The position numbers and the translations under genes were made by a program. DNA of 64,000 bases from Gnetum montanum (lineage: Eukaryota > Streptophyta > Gnetopsida > Gnetales > Gnetaceae): assembly GCA_015680685.1 (NCBI GenBank), contig MNCI01004927.1, forward strand, positions 508,657 through 572,656, in the 5' to 3' direction. The notes under the pieces were generated by a model, which was given only the letters and a program-made list of their open reading frames with translations, was not told the origin of the DNA and did not search any database. Positions within the stretch are counted from its first letter, which is position 1. Each line of letters begins with the position of its first letter. This document shows positions 9,480 to 21,458 of this stretch, one piece after another.

Positions 9480-10639
9480 AAGGCTTTGTAGATTCAAAGT
9501 TATCTAATCATGTTTGCAAATTGAAAAGTCCATTTATGGGTTCAAGCAAGCTTTTGTGAATGGTATATAAAGTTTGATAAATTTGTATATGAATTGGGGT
9601 TTAGCAAATCAAATGCAAATGACATTCTTTATGTTATGAAAACAAAAGACTTATGGAGAGTAGTGATAATGTTGTTATATGTTGATGATATTGCAATAAC
9701 CAAGGAGAATGCTTAGGTGATTAATAAAGTTAAAAATCAATAGAAAAAAAAGTTGAAATGTTGGATCTAGGCTTGCTTAGTAACTTTCTTGATTTTAAAA
9801 TCCATTAGTCATTAAACTACATATAGGTAACTTAAAAGAAGTGTGTTATGGATTTGCTAAAAGATTATTATACAATTGACTGTAAATCAAGATAAATACT
9901 AATTGGATTCAGGTAGCGTAGTGCAAATAGATGAATCTAAACCCATTCATGAATCCATTGTGTATCAAAAGTTGATTGGAAAATTAATATATTTTACTAA
10001 TACATGATTAGATATTTTATACTTAATAAATTGATTATCTAGCTTTAATCAGAAACCAACAAGTATTCCAATGTTTTTGACCATGAGTATATTAAGAAAT
10101 CTAAAAGGCAATGTTGATTATAGGATATTGTCCTTTAAAAGTTAATTTAATAAGTCATACAGATGTAGACTATGGTGATGATGCAACCTCATGAAGCTCA
10201 ACTACTGGTTTCCTTATCAAACATCATGAGTATACAATCTCATGGTACTTAATTAATAAAATGGTAATTTTCTTATCCTTGACAGTGTCTAAATATGGAG
10301 TTGTGAATCTTGTCACATATTTAAAGTGACTACATCAATTGTTTAAAGAACTTAAGGAGGACATTTTATTTCCAATTACAAGCTTATGCAATAACCAAAC
10401 TGCAATCAAGTTAATCAAAAATTTAGTGTTCAATGGAAGCACAAAGCACATTGAGATTACTATACACTATATTTGACATGCCTTTACTGAAAGAGTTATT
10501 TCTCAAATCTACACTAGTACTTATGAACAACTTGCTAATGGTTTCACCAAATTGTTGAGCGTTAAAAACCTCAAAAAGTTTGTAACTGGATTGAATTTGT
10601 AATCTTTGTAATAAAACTCATCCTTCATTTGACAAAGGG
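9480..10639 (+). pseudogene. Copia-type (Ty1) RT and RNase H remnant
   Basis: Shifted frames encode a VCKLK...YG.KQA-type stretch (about 9505-9560), then LLYVDDIAIT (about 9673-9703) with the YVDD catalytic motif intact. These are followed by LIGKLIYFTNT, ILRNLKGNVDYRIL, and an RNase H end with CNNQTAIKL, STKHIEI and QLANGFTKLL. These are hallmarks of Ty1/copia reverse transcriptase and RNase H near the 3' end of pol. Many stops and frameshifts show it is dead. Gag and integrase were not found upstream. The polypurine tract GACAAAGGG (10631-10639) closes the internal region. Confidence 0.8.
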
Positions 10640-10890
10640 TGTTAAAAATATTCAAAATCTTCATTATGTTTCCCTATTTACTTTGTTTATTCTCACTTAT
10701 GTCATTGTGGATACTATACCATTATCACAAGTGTCTCTACCATGGATACTACACCACATGTCATGGAAGCATCTCCACCATGGATCAACTCACATTTAAT
10801 GCTACAATGTGCCATGCATGGTGATATGCATACATCATTGCCACCCATACTAAATGTCAGAAAATCCAAGTATATTTCCACATTAAAGGT
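10640..10890 (+). repeat. Start of the copia 3' LTR (end not determined)
   Basis: TGTTAAAAATATTC begins directly after the purine tract GACAAAGGG, the usual copia arrangement of PPT then TG. The LTR end cannot be fixed because no second LTR is in the window; the end given is nominal. Confidence 0.45.
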
Positions 10891-11838
10891 TGAAGTAATT
10901 AGATAAAGAGACTTAAACCTAGAACCTTTTGCCTTGTTTGTTTTTTTTAGGGAAAGTCCATTCATTTATATACATAATAAATGAAATCACTTTCAATGAA
11001 AGTAAATCTTCCCGGCCTCACCATTCAACGCAGCCACATTTGAAGGTTGAACATCGCTTTCCTAGTTGGGAAGCTGCGGAACACCCATACGGAATCAAAC
11101 ACAATGAAAAGGAAAAAAGTCTCATACATTAAATACCTTCCAATGTTTCAAAACATAATGAAGGAATTCTGCAAAGGGAAAGGCATTTTCTGCCCTCTTT
11201 TGCCTGCCTGAAAGATTACTGTGGGCAGGGCCTGGAAGAATGATTAAAAGCAGACACCAAAAAGGAAATCTTATGAGTGTCCAAGTCAGTCAATGATGCT
11301 CTGGTATTCAGCATTAGAAAAGTTGCATCAGAAAAGCAAAAAGACACGTCTTGACAGAAAAGTCGGGACTGCCAACATTTCAAATCCGGGTAACCCAAAC
11401 AAGCTATGGTTATTACTTATTAGGGGAAAGAAAAAAAAAAAAAAAAAACCAAACCTGGCCCAACAAGTGCCCATGGGACCCTCCCTGCAAGAAACTACAG
11501 TGCATCTTCGTCTGTTTGCCAATTTGCACAATTTTCATGGCTCAGTCCTCGAGGAGGTCTCCGCGGTTGTAACTAAACCACAAGAATGAATGAATGAATG
11601 AATAAACAGGTAGCAGTAGCACAAACAGACTCTTCTGCACTTGTTTTCTCTTCAGTCAAAGCAAGGAGGACCGTATGACCTCACAGCCTCAAACCCATCT
11701 CATTAGAGCAGATTATTATTATTATTCTTGCTACTTAGCAAACCTTCCAGATCTGTTCAAAAATGCCGTGAGCCAGGAGATTTTATCTTGCTGTTAGTTG
11801 TTAGTGGATGGGCATGCAGTTGGAATGATACTCACAAA
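10891..11838 (+). other. Upstream region and probable 5' leader of the RPK2-like gene
   Basis: This holds no transposon protein signature. An A18 tract lies near 11430-11448, GAATGAATGAATGAATGAAT at about 11585-11605 and an ATT repeat at 11712-11727. CT-rich stretches near 11630-11660 could be leader sequence. The reading frame of the kinase is open back to 11728, but no in-frame ATG exists before 11839. Confidence 0.5.
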
Positions 11839-14800
11839 ATGCCCAGCTCAAGTTATCGTACTCCTGCTTCAGGAACCATTTCCGTGTTATTTATCCTGCA
11901 TTTCTGCTTCTGGGTAGGATATGTTCCTGCATCTTCTTCAGAAATTTTGGATGGAAATACTTTGCGGGTTTTCAGAAAATCTGTTGCAGGCTCCGTGATA
12001 TCTGATTGGAAAGATGAAGACCCGGATTTCTGCAAATGGAGGGGTGTGACCTGCAACTCTGAAGGCAAAGTCGTTTCTTTGAATATAAGTGCCAAGGATT
12101 ACTGTTCCTCCTCCAAGGACGATTCGTATGTTGCGGGATGCAGGCTTCAAGGCAAACTGCCTAACGATATTGCCAGTCTTTCAGAAATCAGAGTGTTGTC
12201 CCTGCCATTTCATTTGCTCGGCGGCAATCTTCCAGTTCAGATCGGTAATTTAAAGTTTCTTGAAATTTTAGAGCTTCAGGGCAATAATTTTTCTGGGTAC
12301 TTGCCGTTAGGGTTTGGAAAATTGTCTTCTCTACGTATTCTTAATCTTGCAAGCAATGCTTTTTATGGGGAGGTTCCCCAGGATATAACCCATTGCAGTA
12401 GCCTTGAAAATCTGATTTTGTCGGAAAACTTTTTGAATGGAACTGTGCCTAATCGGATTGGAGAGTTGCAAAGGCTGAGAGTGTTAGGGCTGGGATTTAA
12501 TCAGCTATATGGGACCATTCCTGGATTTGGAACTTGTGGCTTCTTGGAGCATGTCTGGCTTGCTGGCAATTTATTTTATGGAAAGATTCCAAGCAGTCTG
12601 GCAAACTGTAGCAACATTAAATCTATTTTACTGTTCTCTAATACTCTAGAAGGTGGGATACCACCAGAGTTTGGAAGGCTGCAGTTTCTTGAAGTACTGG
12701 ATGTGTCAAGAAATAGTTTGACCCGAGGGGTGCCAGCAGAGCTGGGACAATGCAAGAATCTCAAGGTTTTGGTTTTGGTGAATTTGTGGGATTTCAGTCC
12801 TGTCAGAGATTTTGGTGACCCTGTGTTTGCTGACGATGGTGTGGACGTGTATCCTTCCAGTGCTAAAGGAGAGTTCAATTTTTTTGATGGAGCCATTCCT
12901 GAATCAATTTCTTCATTGCCCAGTATTAAGATCATTTGGGCACCTAGAACGAACTTTAGCGGCACTTTACCAAGATACTGGGGTGATTGCACGGAACTTC
13001 AGATGGTCAGTTTTGCGCAGAACTTCATTTCTGGTTCAATTCCCGAGGAGTTGAGCAAGTGCAAGAGTATGGTGTTTCTTGATTTGAGTTCAAATGGGCT
13101 TACTGGAAGCATTCCTACACATCTCCCAATTCCTTGCATGATATACTTTAATGTCAGTGGCAATTCTTTGACAGGTAATGTTTTAAGGACTAGTTCTTCC
13201 AATTGCTCTAGAAGTGGACCAAGTTTGTATAATATTGGTCAAGTGGATCTTTTGAGTGCACTGGATAAACTTGCATCAAGTAATGTTTATGGATCTGCCC
13301 TTGATACTGTGTATGCTAGTCTCCTCTTTTTGGGTAACAAAGAGAACAATCGCTCGACAGTTAATGCAGGATCTCTGCAAGTTGTTCATGATCTAAGTCG
13401 CAACAAATTTAATGGACAGATTCCACCTTTACTATTAAGTAGCGACAATTTTAATGCCCGGGTCTCATATTTATACTTTTTGAATGATAATAAGTTTTCA
13501 GGAAGCAATACAAGTGAGCTTCTCTTTGGTGATTGTGGGAGGTTGGATGGCTTAACTTTGAATATAAGCTCAAATCAGATATCAGGGGATGCAGTTTTAT
13601 GGAGGTTTGCTAGTTGCAGTTCCTTGATACACCTTGAAGCTGCTGCTAACAACATTACTGGATCAATACCAGTAGCTTTTCACAGAATCAGCAATATGAT
13701 TCATCTTGACCTTAGTTCCAATTGGTTAAAAGGGCCTATTCCTAAAGAAATGGGAAGTATGGTAAAGCTTAAAGTGTTATCATTAGCATGGAACAATATT
13801 TCAGGGAATATTCCTGCAGAAATTGGCAGATTAACAAACTTGGTTGTGTTAGATTTATCATCAAATGATTTAACAGGCAGTATTCCAGATAGTGTTATAA
13901 TGTTGAGTCATCTGGAGGTTCTTCGTCTTGGCTACAATAATCTCTCTGGAGAGGTACCAAATGGTTTGGCAGATCTATCCCATCTCATGATGTTAGATGT
14001 TTCTTTCAACAATTTATCTGGGACAGTACCTACACTTAAAAATTTAAGTGCTTGTGACTATGTCAGAGGTAACAAATATCTCAAACCTTGTTCTTCTGCA
14101 TCAAAGATCGTATCATCATCACCAACAAGTGCACCCTTTCCATATGCATCTACTGTCCCTTTTGAGCAGAATGATAAAGGCAGGAATCACCTCAATAAAA
14201 TTGAAATTTCAGCAATTACTTCAGCAATTGCAATAATAGTTCTACTTGCAATTATTCTGTTGTTCTCATTTATTGGAAAGAGACATTTAATCAGACTTTC
14301 TAGCATTAGATATGGTGGAAAGGAAGTAGTAACTTTTGTAAATGTAGAAGTACAGTTGACCTTTGAAAGTGTTGTAAGAGCAACAGGAAATTTCAGTGCA
14401 AGAAATCTGATAGGGCATGGTGGTTTTGGTGCTACATACAAAGCTGAAATCTCTCCAGGCTCCTTATTTGCTGTCAAGAGGCTTTCAGTTGGCCGATTTC
14501 AAGGGATTCAACAATTTGAGACAGAAATCAGAACCCTTGGTAGAATTCGCCATCAAAATCTTGTGACTTTAATAGGTTATTATGCAAGTGAGGCAGAAAT
14601 GTTTCTCATCTACAACTACCTTCCAGGAGGCAACTTAGAAAGATTTATTCATGAAAGATCACGCAGGAATGTTCACTGGCCAACTATTCACAAGATTGCA
14701 TTGCATGTTGCAGAGGCTTTAAATTATCTTCACAATATTTGTGTTCCTCGGGTGCTTCATCGAGATATCAAGCCTAGTAATATTTTGCTGGATAATAATT

Positions 14801-15231
14801 TAAATGCATATCTCTCTGATTTTGGGCTAGCAAGGCTTCTTGAGGTCTCTGAAACCCATGCAACTACAGATGTAGCTGGCACATTTGGTTATGTTGCACC
14901 AGAATATGCTCTAACATGTCGTGTCTCAGATAAGTCAGATGTTTATAGTTATGGGGTTGTGCTTTTAGAGCTCTTGTCTGGGAAGAAGTCCCTTGATCCA
15001 TCGTTTTCAAGTTACGGGAATGGATTCAATATTGTTGCTTGGGTATCAATGCTAATTCGTGAAGGGAGAGAGCATGAAGTTTTTCCTCAAAGCTTATGGG
15101 AATCAGCACCTCACGGAGACCTGGTAAGGTCCTTGCACCTTGCTGTAAAGTGTACTTTAGAGTTGTTGGCAACTAGACCTTCCATGAAGGAGGTTGTGCA
15201 AGAATTAAAACAGCTGCAACCACACACATGA
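11839..15231 (+). CDS. RPK2: LRR receptor-like kinase, RPK2/TOAD2 type
   Basis: An intact single-exon gene of 1130 residues. The first in-frame ATG is 11839; the open frame extends 37 codons upstream but without ATG. Residues 14-29 are a hydrophobic signal peptide. The LRR N-cap has FCKWRGVTC (about 64-72), followed by around twenty LRRs. Two non-LRR islands (about 315-350 and 450-520) break the repeats, as in Arabidopsis RPK2. One membrane helix spans 792-812. The kinase is complete: glycine loop GHGGFG (859-864), Lys880, HRD 974-976 (an RD kinase), DFG 994-996 and APE 1020-1022. RPK2 proteins are plasma-membrane kinases that act in meristem (CLV3-type peptide signalling), embryo and anther development in Arabidopsis. 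The role here is inferred by family. It is the only intact protein gene seen in the window. Confidence 0.95.
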   Translation: MPSSSYRTPASGTISVLFILHFCFWVGYVPASSSEILDGNTLRVFRKSVAGSVISDWKDEDPDFCKWRGVTCNSEGKVVSLNISAKDYCSSSKDDSYVAGCRLQGKLPNDIASLSEIRVLSLPFHLLGGNLPVQIGNLKFLEILELQGNNFSGYLPLGFGKLSSLRILNLASNAFYGEVPQDITHCSSLENLILSENFLNGTVPNRIGELQRLRVLGLGFNQLYGTIPGFGTCGFLEHVWLAGNLFYGKIPSSLANCSNIKSILLFSNTLEGGIPPEFGRLQFLEVLDVSRNSLTRGVPAELGQCKNLKVLVLVNLWDFSPVRDFGDPVFADDGVDVYPSSAKGEFNFFDGAIPESISSLPSIKIIWAPRTNFSGTLPRYWGDCTELQMVSFAQNFISGSIPEELSKCKSMVFLDLSSNGLTGSIPTHLPIPCMIYFNVSGNSLTGNVLRTSSSNCSRSGPSLYNIGQVDLLSALDKLASSNVYGSALDTVYASLLFLGNKENNRSTVNAGSLQVVHDLSRNKFNGQIPPLLLSSDNFNARVSYLYFLNDNKFSGSNTSELLFGDCGRLDGLTLNISSNQISGDAVLWRFASCSSLIHLEAAANNITGSIPVAFHRISNMIHLDLSSNWLKGPIPKEMGSMVKLKVLSLAWNNISGNIPAEIGRLTNLVVLDLSSNDLTGSIPDSVIMLSHLEVLRLGYNNLSGEVPNGLADLSHLMMLDVSFNNLSGTVPTLKNLSACDYVRGNKYLKPCSSASKIVSSSPTSAPFPYASTVPFEQNDKGRNHLNKIEISAITSAIAIIVLLAIILLFSFIGKRHLIRLSSIRYGGKEVVTFVNVEVQLTFESVVRATGNFSARNLIGHGGFGATYKAEISPGSLFAVKRLSVGRFQGIQQFETEIRTLGRIRHQNLVTLIGYYASEAEMFLIYNYLPGGNLERFIHERSRRNVHWPTIHKIALHVAEALNYLHNICVPRVLHRDIKPSNILLDNNLNAYLSDFGLARLLEVSETHATTDVAGTFGYVAPEYALTCRVSDKSDVYSYGVVLLELLSGKKSLDPSFSSYGNGFNIVAWVSMLIREGREHEVFPQSLWESAPHGDLVRSLHLAVKCTLELLATRPSMKEVVQELKQLQPHT

Positions 15232-16988
15232 ATTATTGCATAACATTTCCATCTTTCACATAATTTACAGGCAACAGTTGAATGACTATACCAAATTGAG
15301 AATTTTTTTTTTGGTTTTCTTTTGTCATGCATAGGCAGGATGTTATCCAGGTGGTAACCTTAACAATTTCCCCACCTTGTATTTTGCCTCTTGGTGATTT
15401 TCCCTTTCGCAAACACCACATGCCATTTATTTCCTCTTTTCCCTTTAATTTCTCAAATTTTTGTAAACAAGGTTCTAACAAAGTTTACAAGTCATACTTG
15501 AGTGCATCGATGACTTGTATCACTGCCCCTATTTTGAAATGGGCATTTTACTGTAGTTCCTAATAACTAATTTGGGAATATGGTTCATGATTTCCTTTTT
15601 GTTCAATTGAAGGTTCATGGTTATGACTTACAATATTTGTAGTTTTGAATTTATGTTTTGGTTTTCAAATAACTGACTTTGGAGAGTGCAGATAGAGTTT
15701 TGCAAATGACGTATTTAAATTCTATGATTGGCTATTTTAAATGTATTCTACCCGCATTTTATTGTTTAGAAATCTTTGTCCTGTGATGACACTTGTGCCG
15801 ACTATGCAACCATTCAATAGTAAATAAAAAAGAAATGTATTGAGGATAAGGTTGATGAAATGCATAAGAAAGTTATCCTCTGAAAGTTTCTGTTGCTTAA
15901 TATATACTATCAATTGAAATTAGTTCTTTTTTTAAGAAGGCAATGAGTACTGTATAAACTATACTTAGTTCCACATGTTTGGTGTATTTTTAGAGCAATG
16001 TGATTTCAATTTTGGAAAAATGAAAACATTAGTGACCTCATGTGACTCAGCATATGCAAGTTTTGCCTGAAATGAATATTTTACTGTTGAGGCATAAGCT
16101 CTGCATTCCTTGTTACTCATCCTTTCATGATTTGCTGATCTGATACCGAAATCTCTGAACATAAATGTCGTGATTCAATGTGCACCAGACATATCCTTAG
16201 GTGCCTTTGATTCTTCTGGCATGGCCTTCTTTAAAGTCATTTTTCGAGTTATAAAATTGATTTCAAAGAATATTACACAACTTATTTAAAGATAGAAACT
16301 AGATGACATGTACCTAACATGAAACTTTCAGTGCTATCATTGGAATTAAATCCATTTCTTAGAGTTATAGTAATTTGGAGTTTCCAAATAGAAAGTCCTA
16401 ACATAGGTTAACTTCTTATTATTATACAAATTAAATTGGGACAACTTTGCTTTAGTTCTTATACGTATGAATCAACTTTAAAAAGTAGCTCCCCAAGATT
16501 TCTACAATTTAAGCAATATTCACTAATTACTCTAATTACTCAATGCAATGTATAATGTTAATTCTATATAGAAACTTTTGGTGTTTTTAATTTAAAATTT
16601 CCTCTTCAATTCTTGTGATAAACTTTTAAGAATATATGTATGGAATTAGTAACATTGTATTATTTTTATTTTTAATCTTCTGAATATCTAGAATGCATGT
16701 CACACTCAAAAGGCATTTCCTATTAAAGTGGGGCTTCACAAGCGTTTACTTATGATCTAGTTGAATTCCATGGACTTAGGATTAGATTGATGCCTTAAAT
16801 AACGAAGCATTAAGATGTTGATGGTTGTTTTCCCAATTTCACTTATGTTGGTTTACTTAGTAAGGTTAAGTGTAATTGAGGCATATGATGGGTTTTGATT
16901 ATTATTATTAAAATATTTTAAAAATTAAAGTATTAAAACATTAAACTAATTAATCTAAATGCAGAGAAGTAATTTAAACTAGCTTAAG
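15232..16988. other. Downstream region of the RPK2-like gene, no gene seen
   Basis: AT-rich, with no supported ORF. AATAAA-like sequence occurs at about 15821-15827 and could serve the kinase transcript. ATT/TTA-rich runs lie near 16897-16940. The stretch ends AGCTTAAG next to the LTR of copy B. Confidence 0.5.
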
Positions 16989-17882
16989 TGATGAGTGGTG
17001 AGCAATCCCAACACTCTTACCATACAAGTCACAAGTGTTTGCTGGCGATTAGATTGTAATTCTTGGATGAGACAATGTAATTATCCTAAGGGTTGATGTT
17101 AAGTTTGTGATCGTTGTCCTCTCACCTTGAGTTAGTAAAGTCTCAATGTATGGTTTAACTCGTAGTGAGGCATATGATAACTGATGTTATAAGGCCTAAA
17201 TAACTCCTAGTGGTATTCATGATTAGGAATGAAACTTAAGTGTAAGTCTAAGTAACTTAGAATTAGAAATCTATTTTATCATGGAGTGATATATATTTGG
17301 TTTTGATTTACTGTACACGCCTTGGGCTTATGTAACCGTTACTAGGTTATCAAGCGTTATGCTACTGGGTGAACCAAACAATAACACTATTGGGATTACC
17401 AAATGATTACATTTAGTGCTTGAAACCAATTGTATCCATTTCGCTTTACTAGTAAGCATGAAAAAGTAAAGTACTTAGAAATGTAAATGATTAACTAGGA
17501 AAGCAAGAAAATTAAACTAAGTAAACACGTAAAGCTAAATGGATGTTGCAATGATGAGAAGCAATCTCGATCTTTATTTTCAATCATGAATTGTGTCCAA
17601 GTATACTTCACTTGAATAAAGATTTCATACAACTGCTGAATACCACATTGTGAGCATTCACTCTATCACCAAGACTCGAAAATAAACTACAAAAGTTTCA
17701 CTAAGGCTGGAATGAAGAAGTTGTCAATTGTGCATCCAAGTGTTGGTATTTATAGGGTTGCATAGATCTTGAGACATCCTATCAACAATGACATAGCATG
17801 GGTTATGACATTGTGTATACGACATTGTTGCTACGATATCATAGTTGCGATATTGCATTACTTAAAAAATTTGACTTTATCA
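16989..17882 (-). repeat. 3' LTR of copy B
   Basis: 894 bp. On the - strand it begins TGATAAAG at 17882, just after the PPT, and ends ...CACTCATCA at 16989. It holds GATATC-type repeats (about 17795-17855), CTATAAATACC near 17748-17758 and the TCTTTATT / AATAAAGA pair. The truncated 5' LTR at 27730-28305 matches it closely. Confidence 0.85.
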
Positions 17883-17893
17883 TACCCCCACAA
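17883..17893 (-). other. Polypurine tract, copy B
   Basis: On the - strand TTGTGGGGGTA precedes the LTR start TGATAAAG. It matches the PPTs of copies A and C. Confidence 0.75.
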
Positions 17894-18081
17894 TTGACTG
17901 AAAACTCGTTCTCGAGTTAAAATAAAATGAAGATAGAGTCTTTTACAATATTGGGAGGTAGACTTGACTGACTATTTACATGACTCTTGTGAATGTTGCA
18001 TTGGTGTGTTTACAAAATGACACAGTAACATGACAAAACAAAACGAAACAAAACAAAACTTTGGAGTAGCTTGATATAGCC

Positions 18082-20856
18082 TTATGTTCTAGGTGGTGGA
18101 GGCTCTTCCATTGCCTTCTCTCCTTTGTCATCAAGCTTTTGGAATTGGTATCTATTAAAGAGGGGTTGAAGTTTTTCTTCTTCTATCCTTGGGTCATTTG
18201 CCATCTATCCTTGTTGAGCAATGTTTGATGGAGCTTGTACATCCCATGGGCATGGTAGTTGTGGAAACATTTGATTGGCCTTCACATACCAAGCCGCAAA
18301 CTACCACCTTTCCTCCTCAAAGGCTCTAGCTACCTTTCTAAGTTCTTGGGAGTCAAACATTTTTCATGCTAGATTTGCTACGACATATTTTTGTCCTTGA
18401 TAGCTTGCTTTTACAACTTTGAGATTGGAATTTCCTACATGAAGTTTTTGTAAGGCATCCTTTCTGTCATTAAGCTCCTTCTTGTACACGGTGTACACAA
18501 TAGCTACTTGTTGCTTAAGTTCATTTCTAGGATGCCCTGCTGTCAACATGGCCAAGTTAGCATATTGAAGGTTTGCTAACCCCATGTATTCTATGAAGTT
18601 TTCTATATGCAGGTCCTTGTTTTTAATTTTAGCCTAATGGATGTGGACAAGACTATTCAGGATGGGTTGCTAGTTAGGAGTTTGAGCTATGATGGAGTTG
18701 ATCTTGGCCTTGGTCATATGGATTTCTTTCACATTGATTTGTTTATACATATCCACTTGATCCCTGAAATGCTCCTTGAGTCTTTTATGTTTCTTGGCCT
18801 CATTTTGCCATACATTTATTTCAATTGCAGGCTTTTGACAAAGTGTGTGGACTTCTTCCATTGACAAGTTGCTATTTTCTTGAGCCAATTTGGTAATGTC
18901 CTTGTAGTTGACTTATTTGATCAACCTCATTTTTTCTTGCAGTTGATGAATGCTTTCTTCGAGAACATTTTTTTGTTTCTTCATGTCAATCAACCTTGTG
19001 TTGTTAGCAACAAGCTTTTTATTTTTTCTTCCAATGTTGTGAGGGCTTTGGTGTGGGCATAGGTTTGTGCTTTTGCAATTGAGGCATTCAACACCGCTTG
19101 TTTCCTCTTCATCTCAACTTTGATGTTGTGGGCAATTAGCTACCTCACCTGATCTATTCTAAACTGTTCGAGCTAGTCAGGGGCTACGAACTATGCAGGG
19201 TCTCTTCTTTCAGCTCTCATAGCTACTAATTCTTCTTGTAACTACTGCACCTCCTTCTCTGTGTGTTCTGCCCTTGTTTTAGCCATAACGAGCTTTCTCT
19301 TTGTGGCAATTAGATTAGATTGCATCACAATGATATCATTGGGGATATCAAACAAATATTGCATGACCTAGCCAATCTGCAGTAGTCTATCTAGCACATC
19401 TTCATATTCTACAGGATTCATCAAGGTACTAGTTAACATTTGAGTGTCTCTTGCTCCAGAGATATTGATTGGCGACACAATAGGGACATTGAATGACTCT
19501 TTGATATGGTCTGTGATGATTTATGATGCTCTTGCTACATCTTAATGTTGCATAACCATAACCATGGCACCTTCTCGTGTTTCAAGCATCACTTGGAATG
19601 ATGTAGCATTCCTTGAAATTTACTATGCCTAATCATCCTCTCCTCCTGTTTGCAGTGAGACTTGCTTGCTGGTAGGGTTTGTGGAAATGGTGGGCCTAAC
19701 TAAGCTCTCTCTTATTTTGTAAAGGTTGGCCTCCTCTCTTGTTGCCCAGCTAATAGTTTTTGCAATTTTTTGTAGATGGCTCATTAATGATCGATAATCT
19801 TGAGGAGGTGGTGGAGCTTGTTGTTGTTGTTCTTCAGTAGGTGGTTGGTTGCTGGGTCTTGCTTACTATTGCTAACTAGTAGCTAGAAGGTTATCAGTAG
19901 GAGTTGATCTTGAATCTTCTTTGATGCCTACTGCCTTCTCCAATTGATCTTTCTTGGGTGGCACTAACTTGAACATCTCAACATAGGAAGCATTCTAGGC
20001 TTTTCTAGGAACATCATTAGTGTAACCCAGAATTCCTGCTTGCTTGCATATCTTCTTTATGAGGCAAGGGAATGGTAATGTCAGTTTCTCCACCTTCTTC
20101 TCCTGGAACCACTTTTGAATTTCTAGAAAGAGCAAATGGCCAATGTTGGCATTGAGTTTTCCCATTAAAATTGCACTTCCTTAGGTTGCATATGTTAAAA
20201 TATGATTGAGCCTTTTGGTTGGGAACAAGTGATACGTCCCAATTTTGAAATAAATTTTTTCCTCTGCCGAGAGCTCACTATAATATGTCTTTCTTGCCAT
20301 ATGTCCTTTGTAACCATAGCTTCTTGGCATCTGTGTCTGATCTTGTTGAAATCTGTGCCACATTGGCCCCTTCATTTGGGATGTTCAAGGCTTTGGTAAT
20401 TGCCTTTACTAAATAGAACACTAAGATCCCTTCTATTTTTACTATAGCAACAGCTTGTTTATTTTGCCAAAATTAAATGATCTCTCCTAAGTACCATTTA
20501 CCACTATTGGACAATGTCGGTCATAAGGGAGATGCTTGAAGCTGTGTCTTGACAGTCTTTGGAGCAAATTCCATGAATGGACCAAAGTTAGGTTCCATGA
20601 TAACTGTGGACATGATAGATTTCTCTTGTATGGCCTAGAGGCATTCATTGGATAACGTGAGATGTTGTCCTTGTTTTGATGCTAGGAGTGCCTCTGCCTT
20701 TTCCTGTGCCAAGTGTTCAGTAGTAGGCGTTTGCTGATGAATGTTAAATGATTAAGCCTCCTGCTCTACATGTTCAGCTGGTGGAGTTTTCTCTTTTGTT
20801 TGGCCTCTTCCTTGGCCTTTTGATCTCTTACTTGTTCCAAGTCTCTTTGGGTCCAT
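18082..20856 (-). pseudogene. Accessory ORF, copy B
   Basis: This is the same protein as in copies A and C. The start is the ATG at 20856 (basic N-terminus MDPKRLGTSKRSKGQGRG), directly after a GATTGCAA sequence where A has GATTGCAG. The transposon-like domain lies near 20350-20000, with a pause in the frame. The coiled-coil half runs to about 18360, with readable blocks such as NLSMEEVHTLCQKPAIEI and MGLANLQYANLAMLTAG. The end is PPRT-stop at 18082. Several stops and frameshifts. Where A and C share a TAG stop (2524, 46741), B has a CAA glutamine codon. Confidence 0.7.
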
Positions 20857-21147
20857 TTGCAATCAATAAGAGTTTAAGATTACTAAAGTGCTCACATCAG
20901 TTTTTAACCGTTCATTATCCTCCTTGTACTCTTGGTTTGATCAAGTTTTTATCTTAGTATGATTGCAAAGTTAGACAAATCTTGAAAAGTTATTATACTT
21001 TTAACTTTTATGACCTTTCACCGTTATCATTTCCTTGTTTATTACTCCCTTAAATAGTTGGTATGGTTGGTTAGGAGAATCAATTAAGTCTTTTGGCTCT
21101 AATTTGGTTGATAAAGTAGGATATCCTTATGATATTATTATACTTAC
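20857..21147 (-). other. Candidate intron in the accessory ORF leader, copy B
   Basis: On the - strand the donor is AAGG|GTAAGTAT (intron begins at 21147) and the acceptor region TTGATTGCAA|ATGG ends at 20857. The donor context GCCTGGAAGATAG...AAGGGTAAGTAT aligns with GCCTAGAAGGTAT...AAGGGTAAGTAT in copy C. The terminal AG has become AA, so this copy is probably no longer spliced here. Length is 291 bp. Confidence 0.5.
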
Positions 21148-21376
21148 CCTTATACTATCTTCCAGGCGTTACATAAAATTTGGTTCAATTTTCTTTCTTT
21201 TCATGCCTTCCTCTCCCCCATGACTAAGTTGAGTGCTCCGAGATCAATAGGATTCAAGAAGTTTACAAATCAGAGCTACAGTGAGGAAGTAATGGCTTCA
21301 AGAAGTTAGAATGCTAGAGCTCAAAGAAAATCTCCTTTTAGTGCAAAATGATGGAATGAAAATCTCACTAACTCCT

Positions 21377-21458
21377 ACACATATATATAGTATTTTTATA
21401 TGCGCAACATCGTAGATGTGACATTGCAAGCCATGCAGCATTGTAGCTATGACATCAC
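21377..21458 (-). promoter_or_regulatory. Internal promoter of copy B
   Basis: On the - strand: GATGTC, CAATG, CAATGTC and CGATGTTG repeats at 21458-21402, then TATAAAAATACTATATATAT (about 21400-21380). The pattern copies the U3 array and TATA of this copy's LTR, and lies about 230 bp upstream of the candidate donor site. Confidence 0.5.

Noticed and set aside
11728-11838. Upstream extension of the kinase frame from a TTG codon
   Set aside because: No ATG occurs in these 37 codons, and plant start at TTG is not expected; the signal peptide fits the ATG at 11839.
11853-12992. Minus-strand open frames across the kinase gene
   Set aside because: They are shadows of the LRR coding frame with no domain of their own.
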